NCBI RefSeq assembly: GCF_014127105.1
Contig: NZ_CP059902.1
Span: 2,820,001 to 2,884,000, forward strand
Length of the DNA stretch: 64,000 nucleotides
DNA from: Devosia sp. MC521
GTDB lineage: Bacteria > Pseudomonadota > Alphaproteobacteria > Rhizobiales > Devosiaceae
Direction: 5' to 3'
Part shown: in pieces, positions 25,868-36,254 of the stretch
How the letters are laid out: every line of letters begins with the position of its first letter
Position numbering within the stretch: position 1 is the first letter of the stretch
Made by a program: the position numbers and the translations under genes
The notes under the pieces: model-generated
Told to the model about the DNA's origin: nothing
What the model saw: the letters and a program-made list of their open reading frames with translations, nothing else
Database searches by the model: none

Positions 25868-28800
25868 TTATTCAGCCGGGGTCGGCTTGGTCTCTTCCTC
25901 GCCGTGGTGCCCATCATCCGGGCCCTTTGGCATGAAGCGGCGGGTGAAGGCGCTGAAGCTATCGATATAGGTCAACAGCACAGGCACCACCAACAGCGTC
26001 AATGCCGTCGAGGAGATCAAACCGCCAATAACAGCGTGTGCCATCGGTGCGTTCTGCCCGCTGCCTTCGTGCAGGCTTAGAGCCAGCGGCAGCATGCCAA
26101 AGATCATGGCCAGAGTGGTCATGATAATTGGACGGAAACGGGTAACACCGGCCTCCACGAGCGCTTCGTAGAGATTCATGCCGTCTTTGACGTGTTGGTT
26201 AGCATTGTCGACCAGCAGAATAGCGTTCTTCACCACAAGCCCCATCAACATGATAAAGCCGATTGCAGAGAACATATTCAGCGTCGAACCGCCAACGAGC
26301 AAGCCGACCATCACCCCGATCAGAGCCAATGGGAGCGAGCCCATGATCGCCAGTGGCTGCAAGAAGCTGCCAAACTGGGACGCCAGAACGAGGTAGATGA
26401 AGATCACAGCCAGCAGCAAGGCCGAGCCAACCGAACCCATGGTATCGGCAATCTGCTCAGCTTCACCACCAAAGCCACTACGGTAGCCCACTGGGAACTC
26501 GATCTTGTCGATCGCAGCCTGCACCTGCGGAATAACGGTCCCCAATTCAACGCCTTCAAGGTTGGCTGAGATGGTTACGCCACGCTGAAGATCCTGACGG
26601 TTGATAGTGGCCGGGCCGTTGCTTTCAACGACTTCAGCAACCTGACCGAGCGTGATCATTTCCTGGGTGCCGGTGCCGGTCTGTGCAATCGGCAGATTTC
26701 CGATGGCTTCGATGTCATTGCGCAGGCTTTCTGGTAGACGCACGACAACCTTATAGACCTGACCATTTGGCGCGACCCAATCCGATACGTCTTCACCCGA
26801 GATCAGCGGCCCCAAGGTTGCAGCAATCTGACCCAGCGAAACGCCAAGGCTATCAGCGAGCTCGCGGTTGATCTGTATGCCGACAACGGGCTGGGCCTCA
26901 TCGAGCGAGGAAGAAATATCGATCAGGCCAGGAATCTGGCGGAGATCTTCCATGAAGCCATCTGCGAGACTTCCGAGCACTTCAAAGCTGTCGCCATAAA
27001 GAGTGACGGACACCGGCGCTGTGCTCGGACCCATCATCGAGGCAACGGCAACTTCGAACTTGCTGCCTGGGATCGCCTGTAGATCACGACGCAGCTTAGG
27101 CATGAAGTCAGCGACGCTAATATCACGCTCCGCTGCACCGACCAGAGTGACGGTCATCGTGCCAACATTGGCGCCGTCCGCAGACATACCACCAGCGATA
27201 GTGGAATATGTACGCTCCACTTCTGGGTGGGCACGAACGATCAGTTCAGCCTGACGGAGCTTGCTTTCGGTATACTCCTTTGAAGAACCCGACGGGGTTT
27301 CCACCTTAACGGTGAAAATGCCGTTGTCAGTCGCCGGAACGAATTCGACGCCAACCCGTGGGAACAGAGCTACAGCACCAACCAACGACAGCAATGCGAT
27401 CAGCAGCACTGTCTTGCGGCTCTTGAGACCCCAACGAATGAGGTGACGATAGCCTTCGGTGATGCCTTCGAACCAGCGATCAAAACCCTGAATGGCACGA
27501 CCAACAGGGCCACGCTTTGCATTGGGGTTCGAGGCCGGATCATACCACACGCTCGACATCATCGGATCGAGCGTAAACGCTACGAACAGCGAGATGAGAA
27601 CGGCAACAGAAACGGTGACACCAAACTGCAAGAAGAACTTGCCCATGATGCCGTCCATGAACGCTACCGGCAGGAACACCGCAACGATGGAGAGCGTGGT
27701 GGCCAGAACAGCCAGACCGATTTCATTGGTACCATCAAAAGCCGCCTGACGGTGGCTCTTGCCCATGTGCAGATGGCGCGTGATGTTTTCACGAACCACG
27801 ATCGCGTCGTCGATAAGAATACCAACGGCAAGCGATAGTGCGAGCAGGGTCATGGTGTTGAGCGAGAAGCCGAGGAAGCTCAGCGCCACCATGGTACCGA
27901 TGATCGAAATCGGCAGGGTCAGACCGGTAATGATGGTCGAACGCCAAGAGTTCAGGAACAGGAAGACGATGACGACGGCGAGAACCGCGCCTTCAATCAA
28001 CATGTTCTGAACGGCATGGAAGCTGTCCTCAACGGGCTTAGCGTTGTCGACCACAACCTCGATATTCACTTCGCCGTTTGGCAGTTCTGTCGCCAGAAGA
28101 CGATCAATGGTCTTGCGAATATCGGTGGCAACGCCAACGGTATTCGCGCCCTGCGTCTTCAGAATATTGATGGCGAGAGCGGGTTCACCATTCAAGATCG
28201 CCAGAGAGTCTGTCTCGCCAGTGCCATCTTCAATGATTGCAACGTCGCGCAGCGTGACCGGCTGACCACCTTGGTTGCCCACGGTGATGTCGTAATAGTC
28301 CTGCTGGTCTTCAATGCGACCGAGAACCTGGATCGAGCGCACAATGCTGTTTTCAGTGATCGAGCCGGCAGCCAGATCCTTGTTGGCCGCCTTGAGCGCG
28401 TTGATAACAGCCGCGGGGCTAATATTGTAGGCGCTGAGCAGGTTTGGATCGAGCTGGATGTTAAGCTGACGTGGCGTGCCACCGACAACAGTCGCCGAAC
28501 CAACACCATTAATATTTGACAGGCGCTTGACGATGATCTCTTCGGTCAGAGCCGTTAGGTCACGAGCCGACAGCGTATCCGAGCTGACCGCGAGGGAAAG
28601 CACCGGCAATGCCGACGGGTCAAAACGCAAGACCTGCGGGTCCATCGCGGCCGCTGGGAAATTCGCCTTGATCGGATCGATCTTGTCGCGAACGTCCTGC
28701 GCCTTCTGCTGCGAGTTCGCTTCAAGGTCAAACATCATGATGACCATTGCGCGGCCAGGCTGCGCAATCGACTGAACCGTATCAAGGCCAGCAATGGTGT

Positions 28801-29014
28801 TGACCGCGTCTTCGATCGGCTCGATCAAATCCTGCTCAACCGCTTCCGGCGAGGCCCCTGGATAGGAGACCACCACCGCAACGACTGGCAAGTCGATGTC
28901 GGGAAGCTGCTCAACCGGCAGCCGTGAATAAGAAAAGATACCAAACACCAGGATCGCGACCATGATCATGGTCGTGAAAACTGGGTTGTTTACGCTTATG
29001 CGCGTTAAGAACAT
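25868..29014 (-). CDS. RND efflux transporter permease (AcrB/MdtB-like, HAE1 family)
   Basis: 1048 residues, the usual size for the family. It has twelve predicted membrane segments and two large periplasmic loops, with the N-terminal [16 protein letters not shown] and the TM4 proton-relay motif [17 protein letters not shown] carrying the paired aspartates. It is a proton-driven drug or toxin exporter that works with the membrane-fusion protein encoded 3 bases upstream; no outer-membrane component is in the operon. A MarR-family regulator heads the operon. Confidence 0.95.
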   Translation of the reverse strand: MFLTRISVNNPVFTTMIMVAILVFGIFSYSRLPVEQLPDIDLPVVAVVVSYPGASPEAVEQDLIEPIEDAVNTIAGLDTVQSIAQPGRAMVIMMFDLEANSQQKAQDVRDKIDPIKANFPAAAMDPQVLRFDPSALPVLSLAVSSDTLSARDLTALTEEIIVKRLSNINGVGSATVVGGTPRQLNIQLDPNLLSAYNISPAAVINALKAANKDLAAGSITENSIVRSIQVLGRIEDQQDYYDITVGNQGGQPVTLRDVAIIEDGTGETDSLAILNGEPALAINILKTQGANTVGVATDIRKTIDRLLATELPNGEVNIEVVVDNAKPVEDSFHAVQNMLIEGAVLAVVIVFLFLNSWRSTIITGLTLPISIIGTMVALSFLGFSLNTMTLLALSLAVGILIDDAIVVRENITRHLHMGKSHRQAAFDGTNEIGLAVLATTLSIVAVFLPVAFMDGIMGKFFLQFGVTVSVAVLISLFVAFTLDPMMSSVWYDPASNPNAKRGPVGRAIQGFDRWFEGITEGYRHLIRWGLKSRKTVLLIALLSLVGAVALFPRVGVEFVPATDNGIFTVKVETPSGSSKEYTESKLRQAELIVRAHPEVERTYSTIAGGMSADGANVGTMTVTLVGAAERDISVADFMPKLRRDLQAIPGSKFEVAVASMMGPSTAPVSVTLYGDSFEVLGSLADGFMEDLRQIPGLIDISSSLDEAQPVVGIQINRELADSLGVSLGQIAATLGPLISGEDVSDWVAPNGQVYKVVVRLPESLRNDIEAIGNLPIAQTGTGTQEMITLGQVAEVVESNGPATINRQDLQRGVTISANLEGVELGTVIPQVQAAIDKIEFPVGYRSGFGGEAEQIADTMGSVGSALLLAVIFIYLVLASQFGSFLQPLAIMGSLPLALIGVMVGLLVGGSTLNMFSAIGFIMLMGLVVKNAILLVDNANQHVKDGMNLYEALVEAGVTRFRPIIMTTLAMIFGMLPLALSLHEGSGQNAPMAHAVIGGLISSTALTLLVVPVLLTYIDSFSAFTRRFMPKGPDDGHHGEEETKPTPAE

Positions 29015-29017
29015 TGG

Positions 29018-30214
29018 TTATTTCCCCACGAGTTCGTAGGTATCGCCAGCCGAAACTTCCGACAACGCTGCTGCGATAACGCTTTCGCCAACGGTGAGGC
29101 CTGTGACCTCAACGATGCGACCACGGTCCCACGCTGCGCCGACTTCGATAGCCTTGCGCTCAAGTGTGCCATTATTGAGAGCGAGAACAAACTTGCCGTC
29201 GGCGTCCTCACGCACTGCTGCTGCAGGCAGAGCTATCGCATCTGGCTTTTCAGCGACGGTAACTTCGCCCACAGCGAACATGCCACCACGCAGGATGCCG
29301 TCGACATTGTTAATCTCGATGTACATTGGCACGGTTCGTGTACCTGCGGTCGCAACTGGATTAACGCGCACAACCTTGCCTTCAAAGGCTTGGCCGTTAA
29401 CGCCATTGACCGAAACGGCAACTGGCTGGCCAGCGGTGACAAGGGCGCTAGAGTTGACTGAAGCGGACGCTTGGAACTCCATCGAGTCAAGGTTCACGAC
29501 AGTGAACAATGGTGTGCCTGCGCCAATGATCTGACCCGGCTCGACGCTACGAGCGGAAACGACGCCAGAGAGTGGCGAGCGCACAGTGGCGTTGTCGAGT
29601 GCGATCTCAGCCGCTGCGACACCATTTTCAAGAGCCGCTAGATTGGATTCCAGAGCAGCAGTGGCCGAACGGGCCTGCTCAAGAGCCGAAGGGCTGGTGA
29701 GCCCCTGACGCGCCAATTCTTCCGTGCGTTCCAGCTGCTGACGGCTGTTGGAGAGCTGAATTCGGGTGGCTTCTGCCGTCGCACGCTGCTGATTAAGCTG
29801 AATTTCGAGGGTAGCGCGATCGATTTCTGCGAGCACGTCACCTTCATTCACAGCGTCGCCTGGGCTTACGGTGACGGAAAGAACACGACCCGACGCCTGC
29901 GCGGACACGCTCGCCTGGTGACCAGGGACGAGCGACCCGGTGACCTTGACCGACTGCTTGAGGGTTGTCGGCGCGATCTCGACAATCTCGGTCGGGATCA
30001 GCTGCTTGGCAACAGCGGTTGTGTCCTCAACCACCGCAGGCGCCTCTGGCTGTGGGCGAGTAAGCATGAACGCCGCGCCCCCGACAACGATAACGCCGAG
30101 AACGACCCAACGAAGAACCTTCTTCTTCGGCTTAAGCCCTTGAGCGATGCGCTGTTCGTTCATTTTATCGAACTTGCTTTGCGCCCATTCGGGCTTCTTA
30201 TGTGCGTCCGTCAT
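29018..30214 (-). CDS. RND membrane-fusion (adaptor) protein
   Basis: 398 residues with an N-terminal membrane anchor (about 34-53) rather than a lipobox. It has the barrel-sandwich (lipoyl) segments VSAQASGRVLSVTVSPGDAVNEGDVLAEID and ATVRSPLSGVVSARSVEPGQII, flanking an alpha-hairpin of about 70 residues, then beta-barrel and membrane-proximal domains. It bridges the RND pump to an outer-membrane channel. It overlaps the MarR gene by 4 bases. Confidence 0.93.
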   Translation of the reverse strand: MTDAHKKPEWAQSKFDKMNEQRIAQGLKPKKKVLRWVVLGVIVVGGAAFMLTRPQPEAPAVVEDTTAVAKQLIPTEIVEIAPTTLKQSVKVTGSLVPGHQASVSAQASGRVLSVTVSPGDAVNEGDVLAEIDRATLEIQLNQQRATAEATRIQLSNSRQQLERTEELARQGLTSPSALEQARSATAALESNLAALENGVAAAEIALDNATVRSPLSGVVSARSVEPGQIIGAGTPLFTVVNLDSMEFQASASVNSSALVTAGQPVAVSVNGVNGQAFEGKVVRVNPVATAGTRTVPMYIEINNVDGILRGGMFAVGEVTVAEKPDAIALPAAAVREDADGKFVLALNNGTLERKAIEVGAAWDRGRIVEVTGLTVGESVIAAALSEVSAGDTYELVGK

Positions 30215-30678
30215 GTCGGTTCCTTTCGCGGCGTGGCGTCGTTTTGCAAGTCGCCAGCCCAGTAGGCAAGAATATCTGCAGATTTTTCGTATAGTTTATG
30301 GAGTTCGAGAACGCGTATTGCGGCCGCTGCGTCCTCTCCCTCAATTCCTTTGGCGCAGGCCATTATCCTGCTCGCATTGCGTCGAGCTTGCGTCGCCATG
30401 CGTTCCAACATGTGTTGATGAAACGTCCCGTCGACAAGATAGTAGTCCTGACGATCACCGGAGTGCGCCACGCGCCGGATCATCCCGCGTTGAGTCAGTT
30501 GCCGAGCATTGGTGCTAACACTTGCTCGACTGACGCCCAGACGTTCGCTTATCTGCGCAAGACTCATCTCCTGTCCCTCGGCGACGAGCAGTCCGAGCAC
30601 ACGCCCAGAGATGCGTGCATCACCATGCTCCTGAGCCATCAGGCCCATTTCTTCGATGAATGCGTCGATTGCGGACAC
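30211..30678 (-). CDS. MarR-type transcriptional regulator of the RND operon
   Basis: 155 residues. A winged helix-turn-helix is visible at about 38-90 (MSLAQISERLGVSRASVSTNARQLTQRGMIRRVAHSGDRQDYY), followed by a long helical C-terminal half for dimerisation; the helical pattern resembles the GbsR/MarR group. It is the first gene of the operon with the adaptor and the RND permease. A palindromic sequence lies 13 bp before its start codon, so it is probably autoregulated and also controls the pump genes. Confidence 0.85.
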   Translation of the reverse strand: MSAIDAFIEEMGLMAQEHGDARISGRVLGLLVAEGQEMSLAQISERLGVSRASVSTNARQLTQRGMIRRVAHSGDRQDYYLVDGTFHQHMLERMATQARRNASRIMACAKGIEGEDAAAAIRVLELHKLYEKSADILAYWAGDLQNDATPRKEPT

Positions 30679-30690
30679 GGGCCACCCCTA

Positions 30691-30712
30691 TCGTTCAGTC
30701 CCTACTAAACGA
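30691..30712. promoter_or_regulatory. Likely operator of the MarR regulator
   Basis: TCGTTCAGTCC/CTACTAAACGA dyad, 22 bp, with 8 of 11 symmetric positions paired (CGTTYAGT half site), between the MarR gene start and the divergent lipocalin. A related but less symmetric CGTTC...GAACG pair lies at 30810-30828 close to the lipocalin gene. Confidence 0.45.
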
Positions 30713-30838
30713 TCTTTACGCCGCAAACAATCAATCCAATTGCATTGCTGCACCGCCTGCGACGCATCGCCACAAACTGATACGAGTGGGAACGGAGAAC
30801 AGATCAAGTCGTTCACTATTAAAGAACGGAGATAGTTG

Positions 30839-31357
30839 ATGACTACAGTGACGACTGTTCCTCATGTTGACCTCAATCGTTATTTAGGCCGCTGGTATGA
30901 GGTGGCGCGCCTGCCCCTGAAATGGGAAGATCCCAAAGCGACCGATATTACCGCCAACTATTCTCTTAGCGAGAGCGGTACAGTGCGCGTGGACAACCGC
31001 TGCTTTGATGAGGACGGAAAAGCCAGCCAATCGATTGGTGAAGCCAGCGTTCAAAACGACGCCAACAGTCAGTTGAAAGTCACCTTCCTGCCAGAGTTCA
31101 TCCGCTGGCTGCCTTTTACCAGTGGCGACTATTGGATTATCAAGCTCGACAGCGACTATCGGCACGCCCTGGTCGGTACGCCGGACAATAAGAACCTCTG
31201 GCTTCTATCCCGCTCTGCGCACATAGAAGACGACGTCAAAGCAGAATATCTCCTTGAAGCTCAGCGCCAAGGGTTCGACCTTGACCAACTGATTGTGCCG
31301 CGTCACACGGGACGCGAAGTGACCGACGCGCAGATCGAAGCCGACAAGCATAACTAG
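30839..31357 (+). CDS. Lipocalin family protein (Blc-like)
   Basis: 172 residues. The ATG at 30839 has AACGGAGA upstream; an in-frame TTG precedes it. The lipocalin G-x-W motif is in YLGRWYEVARLPLKWE, with the DNRCFDEDGK, GDYWIIKLDSDYRHALVGTPD and LWLLSR segments typical of bacterial lipocalins. There is no signal peptide, so it is predicted to be cytoplasmic, unlike E. coli Blc, which is a lipoprotein. Such proteins bind hydrophobic small molecules. It is divergent from the MarR-RND operon and may share that regulator. Confidence 0.88.
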   Translation: MTTVTTVPHVDLNRYLGRWYEVARLPLKWEDPKATDITANYSLSESGTVRVDNRCFDEDGKASQSIGEASVQNDANSQLKVTFLPEFIRWLPFTSGDYWIIKLDSDYRHALVGTPDNKNLWLLSRSAHIEDDVKAEYLLEAQRQGFDLDQLIVPRHTGREVTDAQIEADKHN

Positions 31358-31637
31358 GAACGAACTAGACAGGTCGCACGCCCTAACCCCCTACAAGCAA
31401 TCAAAGAATTCACTGCAAATATTACGTACACCCTTATCGAAGCTGACGCGGCTGCTGTATTTTGACAAATACATCGGATGAAATAGAATATTTTGTAGAA
31501 TACTGGCGAGCGACTGATCGTATCGTCGAGTAATTTCTACAGCGCGATAGCAACGTCTGACGATGAAAGTCGAGCGTCCATACAACGCAATAGAACTCCT
31601 CATCGCCTGCGCATGCTGAGATTTCGGGGGGAATCGA
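31358..31637. promoter_or_regulatory. Promoter region of the gntR gene
   Basis: 280 bp with no gene. A sigma-70-like promoter is visible: TTGACA at 31462-31467 and TAGAAT at 31484-31489, with a 16-base spacer. The -35 box sits inside a small perfect palindrome, GTATTT-TGAC-AAATAC (31457-31472), which could be an operator. It would give a leader of about 140 bases. Confidence 0.5.
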
Positions 31638-31793
31638 GTGCAGAAGAATAAAGCCGGAAAAGCCTCAAGTGAGTCACTCACCCAACAGGCCTATCACCGC
31701 ATCAGCCTAGATATCCGAAACTGCACCCTACAGCCGGGTTCAGAAGTATCTGAAGGCGAAATTGCCGACAGTTTGGGAATGAGCAAGACCCCA

Positions 31794-31802
31794 GTGCGAG
31801 AA
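31794..31802. repeat. Target site duplication, left copy
   Basis: GTGCGAGAA, repeated exactly at 33227-33235 on the other side of the element. Nine bases fits the 8-9 bp duplications made by IS256-family transposases. Confidence 0.9.
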
Positions 31803-33226
31803 GATCGTGTCCCTCGGCGTGGTGTAACTGAGGCAGGGCCTCCACGCATATCCGGCTTGGCCGGGTTGGTCAGCGTGCGGGGACTGCCGGCAGGCTGACG
31901 AGGGGATCATCGCTCAACGGGGCGACGGATTCCAGCGTCATGTATCTGGCGCGCTGCACAGCCCACTCATCGTTCTGCTCAAGCAGGATGGCGCCAACGA
32001 GCCGGACGATGGCATCCTCGTTGGGGAAGATGCCCACCACCTCGGTCCGCCGCTTCACCTCGCCATTCACCCGTTCTATCGGGTTGTTGCTATGCAGCTT
32101 GGCCCGATGCTCCCTGGGGAAGCTCATGTAGGCAAGGACGTCGTGCTCGGCCTCGTCCATGATGGTGGCGAGCTTGGGCACCCGCGGACGGATCTGGTCG
32201 GCAACGGCGCGCCATTGGGTGCTGGCGGCCTCCGGCGTCTCCTGAGCGAAGGCCGTGGCGATAAAGGCACTGGCCACGCGGCGACCGCTCTTGCCGGCAT
32301 GGGCAAGGACGTTGCGCATGAAGTGGACTCGGCAGCGTTGCCATGTGGCACAAAGCACCTTGGTGACGGCCGCCTTGATGCCCTCATGGGCATCGGAGAT
32401 CACCAGCTTCACGCCTCGCAGGCCGCGGCGGGTCAGCTTGCGCAGGAACTCGGTCCAGATCGCCTCGGCCTCCGAGGTGCCGATCTCCATGCCCAGCACC
32501 TCGCGCCGGCCATCCGCATTGACGCCCACCGCCATGATGGCTGCCACCGAGACGATGCGGCCGCCCCTGCGTACCTTGAGGTAAGTGGCGTCGATCCACA
32601 GGTAGGGCCAATCGCCCTCGATCGGCCGCTCGAGGAAGGCCTTCACCCGCCCATCGATCTCCTCGCAGAGCCGGCTGACCTGGCTCTTGGAGATGCCACT
32701 CATGCCCATGGCTTTGACCAGGTCGTCCACCGAACGGGTTGAGATGCCCTGGATGTACGCCTCCTGGATCACCGCGGTAAGAGCCTTCTCGGCCAGCCGC
32801 CGAGGTTCCAGAAAGCCCGGGAAGTAGCTGCCCTTGCGCAGCTTGGGGATGCGCAGCTCGACCGTGCCGGCCCGCGTCTCCCAGTCCCGCTCGCGGTAGC
32901 CATTGCGCTGGACCCGCCGCTCGGCGCTCTTTTCGCCATAGCCGGCCCCAGTGGCGGCACCCACTTCCATCTCCATCAGCCGTTCGGCAGCGAAGCCAAT
33001 CATCTCACGCAGAATATCGGCGTCGGGGGTCTTCTCTACCAGCGTGCGCAGGTTCATCATCGTGTCGGTCATCGGTGGTCCTTCAGGTGCAGGGTTGGGG
33101 TAAGCAACCAGACCTTACCGGAAATCCGTCGATGACCACCCAGCCGCTCGCTCGCTACGGCGCTCCTAATGGCGCGCTCGCGAGCGGCTTGACCACCTCA
33201 GTTACACCACGTCCCGGGACACGACC
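31803..33226 (-). mobile_element. IS256-family insertion sequence (1424 bp)
   Basis: The element is bounded by imperfect terminal inverted repeats, left 31803-31833 and right 33196-33226, with 27 of 31 bases identical (ends GATCGTGTCCC and GGTCGTGTCCC, inner part GTGGTGTAACTGAGG). It carries a single transposase gene on the minus strand and is flanked by the GTGCGAGAA duplication. Its length and structure are typical of IS256. It inserts in the gntR gene. Confidence 0.95.
31870..33072 (-). CDS. IS256-family transposase (mutator type)
   Basis: 400 residues, full length. The DDE triad of the mutator superfamily is visible: first aspartate in [12 protein letters not shown], second in [13 protein letters not shown], and glutamate in [15 protein letters not shown]. 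The C-x2-H-like segment CRVHFMRN and the [19 protein letters not shown]-terminus are typical. There is no sign of degeneration, so the element may still be active. Confidence 0.95.
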   Translation of the reverse strand: MTDTMMNLRTLVEKTPDADILREMIGFAAERLMEMEVGAATGAGYGEKSAERRVQRNGYRERDWETRAGTVELRIPKLRKGSYFPGFLEPRRLAEKALTAVIQEAYIQGISTRSVDDLVKAMGMSGISKSQVSRLCEEIDGRVKAFLERPIEGDWPYLWIDATYLKVRRGGRIVSVAAIMAVGVNADGRREVLGMEIGTSEAEAIWTEFLRKLTRRGLRGVKLVISDAHEGIKAAVTKVLCATWQRCRVHFMRNVLAHAGKSGRRVASAFIATAFAQETPEAASTQWRAVADQIRPRVPKLATIMDEAEHDVLAYMSFPREHRAKLHSNNPIERVNGEVKRRTEVVGIFPNEDAIVRLVGAILLEQNDEWAVQRARYMTLESVAPLSDDPLVSLPAVPAR

Positions 33227-33235
33227 GTGCGAGAA
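33227..33235. repeat. Target site duplication, right copy
   Basis: GTGCGAGAA, identical to 31794-31802. The GTG here could act as an accidental start codon for the separated FCD part of the gntR gene. Confidence 0.9.
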
Positions 33236-33810
33236 GCTCTGGGTCGTCTTGCACTGGAAGGTTTCGTGAAACCTCTACCGCGCCGCGGGTATCAGATCAC
33301 GCCGCTGACTATCGACGATTTGACCGAACTATTCGAAATCCGCGGCATCCTTGAAAGCGCGATTGTCGAAGACATTATCGAACGCATATCGGATGAAGAG
33401 CTAGACGCGCTCGAGGCTCTCGCCCATGCCAGCCGCGATCCGGTGCAGGTGCAGACGGCCAGCGATATCATCAACACCAATCGCGCGTTCCATCTGGCGC
33501 TCGCAAAAGCCCATCAGAACAAGCGTATTTTCACGATTGCTGAGCACCATTTCGATGAGATGGAGCGATACTTCCACCGCGGGGCACGCTTGCCAGAACT
33601 CAGCCGGGACCTGAACGAAGATCACGTTGCTATCGTTAATGCGCTACGCAAACGCGACTTAAAGAGCGTCCGCAGCGCCATCATTGAACATAATTTCGAG
33701 ACCCACAACCAGGTGCTCAGCGCACTGGCGGCGCCTCGCTTGCGACGCTCGATGGAAGACGTTGCGATCCGCCCCTAGGAACAAGCCCAGCACCGTGCCG
33801 CGTCAGAGCC

Positions 33811-35028
33811 TTAGCGCTCCGCGCGGCCGAAGTGCTCTACGATTTTCTCAACAATCATCCGCGCCGTTTGATCCTTACCGGCTCCCCCCCAATCTTCGAC
33901 ACCGTCGTGTGAAACGCGGTGAACATGATTGCTATCGCCGCCAAACACCCCTTGGGCTGGGGAGACGTCATTGGCAAAGATCCAGTCTGCAGCTTTGCTC
34001 GACAGTTTACGCTGGGCATTCGCAATCAGATCTTGGGTTTCGGCGGCAAAGCCAATCACCAGTGCAGGCCGCGTCGCGTGATGACCAATCGTAGCCAGAA
34101 TATCTGGGTTTCGCACGAGGCGAATAACCAGCTCCTCCTGGCCATCCTGCTTTTTCATTTTCTCGTCGGCGACGCTGGCGGCACGCCAATCTGCAACAGC
34201 AGCAGCGAAAATGGCACCATCTGCCGGGAGCGCTGCCTCGACAGCATCGAGCATTTCCGCAGCGGTTGACACCTTCTTGACCTCAGCACCTGCGGGGGCT
34301 GGCACAGAGACAGGACCGGAGACGAGGGTGACGCGGGCGCCTTCCGCCAGGAGAGCTGCGGCGATGGCATGGCCTTGCTTGCCCGAAGAGCGATTGGAAA
34401 TATAGCGTACGGGATCAAGTGGCTCTTCTGTTGGGCCAGAAGTCACCACAAAATGACGTCCCGCAAGAGCCGCGCTTGAAGCTACGAAGATGGATTGGGC
34501 CGCAGCAAGAATTGCGAGTGGCTCAGACATGCGACCAACGCCCGCCTCATGGCTCTCGGCCATTTCGCCACTTTCGGGACCAACAAACTGGTAGCCGTCC
34601 GCCTTGAGTGTCGCAACATTGCGTTTAACCGCAGCATGATCCCACATCTTAGGATTCATGGCTGGCGCAATGAGCACTGGGCCGTCGGCAGCAAGCAGAA
34701 TTGTCGACGCCAAATCGTTTGCAATGCCATGAGCGAGCTTGCCCAAAATGTCGGCCGTCGCGGGGGCAATAATGATGAGGTCGGCCTCACGCGCTAGGCG
34801 CACATGGCCAACATCCATGCCTTCAATCGGGTCAAAGAGCTCGGAAACGACAGGCGTCCCACTCACCGCGGCCAGGACAGTTGGCTGAATGAAGTTCTTT
34901 GAGGCCTCTGTCATGGCGCAGCGAACCACCGCTCCAGCCTCACGCAGGCGGCGGACGAGATCGGGACTTTTATAGCTGGCGATACCACCGGTAACGATCA
35001 GCAGAATGCGCTTACCGACCAAGCTCAT
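33811..35028 (-). CDS. coaBC: CoaBC, phosphopantothenoylcysteine decarboxylase/phosphopantothenate-cysteine ligase
   Basis: 405 residues, the standard bifunctional length. The flavoprotein half includes LLIVTGGIASYKSPDL, the active-site histidine in VGHVRLARE and PAMNPKMW. The ligase half includes TSGPTEEPLDPVRYISNRSSGKQG. The enzyme carries out two consecutive steps of coenzyme A synthesis. The substrate-recognition clamp, where the E. coli enzyme has the catalytic cysteine (A-C-G), reads GEMAESHEAGVGRMSEP, so the cysteine is missing. This may be usual in the lineage; I could not check it. It overlaps the nitrilase-family gene by 4 bases. Confidence 0.93.
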   Translation of the reverse strand: MSLVGKRILLIVTGGIASYKSPDLVRRLREAGAVVRCAMTEASKNFIQPTVLAAVSGTPVVSELFDPIEGMDVGHVRLAREADLIIIAPATADILGKLAHGIANDLASTILLAADGPVLIAPAMNPKMWDHAAVKRNVATLKADGYQFVGPESGEMAESHEAGVGRMSEPLAILAAAQSIFVASSAALAGRHFVVTSGPTEEPLDPVRYISNRSSGKQGHAIAAALLAEGARVTLVSGPVSVPAPAGAEVKKVSTAAEMLDAVEAALPADGAIFAAAVADWRAASVADEKMKKQDGQEELVIRLVRNPDILATIGHHATRPALVIGFAAETQDLIANAQRKLSSKAADWIFANDVSPAQGVFGGDSNHVHRVSHDGVEDWGGAGKDQTARMIVEKIVEHFGRAER

Positions 35029-35810
35029 GCGTGTCCCCTTGTTCCGGCGATAGCGAAGCCGCGCGCCTCTTGATCGGCAAACAGCATCCGACCACGGCTG
35101 ATATCAATATCGTAAACTGCGATCTCAGCCTCGCCCAGAGTTGAAATCAGATTGTCCGGATGTTCTGCATCCGGATAGGCAATGCCGGCAACGCCACTTG
35201 CTGGCAGTTCGTTTTGTCCGCCAACGGGGTAAGCCCAATCGCTGACAGCGACATGAGCGGTTTGCTCGAAGGCGCGAGCAATCATGGCATGCTTCCACCG
35301 TGCTCTCGCCATATCGGGTGTTGGTTTGCGGCTCACCGAACTGGCCGTAACAAACACAATATCGGCGCGCTCTTGGAAGCGCATAAAGGTGTCTGCATGG
35401 AAAAAGTCAGCGCATATGGTGACAAAGCAAGCGACACCGTTGATGACGACATGAGCGCCACCATTGCCACGACCCGCTCCGTGATCCCGCTCGCCGAAAT
35501 AGGGGTTGGCCTTTTCGTATGAAGCAAGGACATCACCGTCCAGCGCAACCACAAACCCTTGATTAACAAGGTGATCTTTCGCATCGCGAAAATGACTGCC
35601 AGCAATGATGTGCGCATGATAGCGCGAAGCCAATTCCACCAGCGCATTACGGTATTGCTCGGTGGTCAAACCGAAACCAATGAGCTCGGGCAGGACAATG
35701 ACATCAGGGCTCTCTAGTCGCGGGCGATGCGTATCGAGCAGTCGCGTGACATAAGTGAAATTGTCTTGGGCAGTTCCCCGCACACTTGGCTGTGTCAGCA
35801 CCAAACGCAT
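35025..35810 (-). CDS. Carbon-nitrogen hydrolase (nitrilase superfamily)
   Basis: 261 residues. The catalytic Glu-Lys-Cys triad is readable: Glu in VLPELIGFG, Lys in YEKANPYFGERDH and Cys in VTICADFFH. Members hydrolyse amides, carbamoyl groups or nitriles; the substrate of this one cannot be told. It is upstream of and overlaps coaBC (ATGA), so it is cotranscribed, and pantothenate or CoA metabolism is a reasonable guess for its role. Confidence 0.85.
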   Translation of the reverse strand: MRLVLTQPSVRGTAQDNFTYVTRLLDTHRPRLESPDVIVLPELIGFGLTTEQYRNALVELASRYHAHIIAGSHFRDAKDHLVNQGFVVALDGDVLASYEKANPYFGERDHGAGRGNGGAHVVINGVACFVTICADFFHADTFMRFQERADIVFVTASSVSRKPTPDMARARWKHAMIARAFEQTAHVAVSDWAYPVGGQNELPASGVAGIAYPDAEHPDNLISTLGEAEIAVYDIDISRGRMLFADQEARGFAIAGTRGHA

Positions 35811-36254
35811 TGTATACTCCTCGACACCGTCGCGCCGCTACGCTGACGCGCCCAAAGTGTCGAGTGTCATATAGTGGCTTAACGGGCCAGCGCCTACCCT
35901 TCGCGCCACTCACACCAAGCTTCTGGCACAAGCAGGCTCTAGCCAAGGGTTCATGCAAATTACGGAAATTCCTCTGTGAGAAATTCGTAAGTTATTCCCC
36001 GTGGGGACTAGCGGAGGCCCCTAAAACCCACTTCGACAAACCACAATAAAACCGAATCCATCAACAATAAAAGCAACATAGTTAGAAATTTAACGCAATA
36101 AATCTAACAAAAGTACATGGTCGATATTTTGTACTATTTACTATATAAGCGACATTAACGGAAAATATCCATCAACAACACGAAAGAACCAACTCTCGTT
36201 CACCGAAAAACCGTTCACCATTCACGCCCTACGCCGGCTCTGGGAGTATGCTCA
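35811..36254. other. AT-rich intergenic region before the polysaccharide cluster
   Basis: 444 bp without a convincing gene, becoming distinctly AT-rich from about 36000 to 36180. It contains an AGTACA...TGTACT pair (36111-36134) and several near -10 hexamers, so it likely carries the promoter for the glycosyltransferase genes. No terminator or repeat was recognised. Confidence 0.55.

Larger units (their letters stand above)
31638..33778 (+). pseudogene. GntR (FadR/FCD) regulator interrupted by an IS256 element
   Basis: The gene begins at GTG 31638 (GGGGGGA upstream) and encodes the winged helix (LTQQAYHRISLDIRN...SEGEIADSLGMSKTPVRE) up to residue 55. It is then interrupted by the element at 31803-33226 and continues at 33236 with ALGRLALEGFVKPLPRRGYQITPLT and an FCD effector domain with its helical E/D/H-rich core. 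Removing the element and one copy of the 9-bp duplication restores an intact frame of about 235 residues with no other change, so this is a recent inactivation. The left fragment ends in foreign residues read into the element; the right one could be re-initiated at GTG 33227 without a DNA-binding domain. Confidence 0.93.

Noticed and set aside
31391-31681. Minus-strand frame of 96 residues upstream of gntR
   Set aside because: It covers the visible gntR promoter and the gntR start and has no motifs.
35786-36049. Plus-strand frame of 87 residues before the polysaccharide cluster
   Set aside because: It overlaps the start and promoter region of the nitrilase-family gene and shows no ribosome site or family motif.
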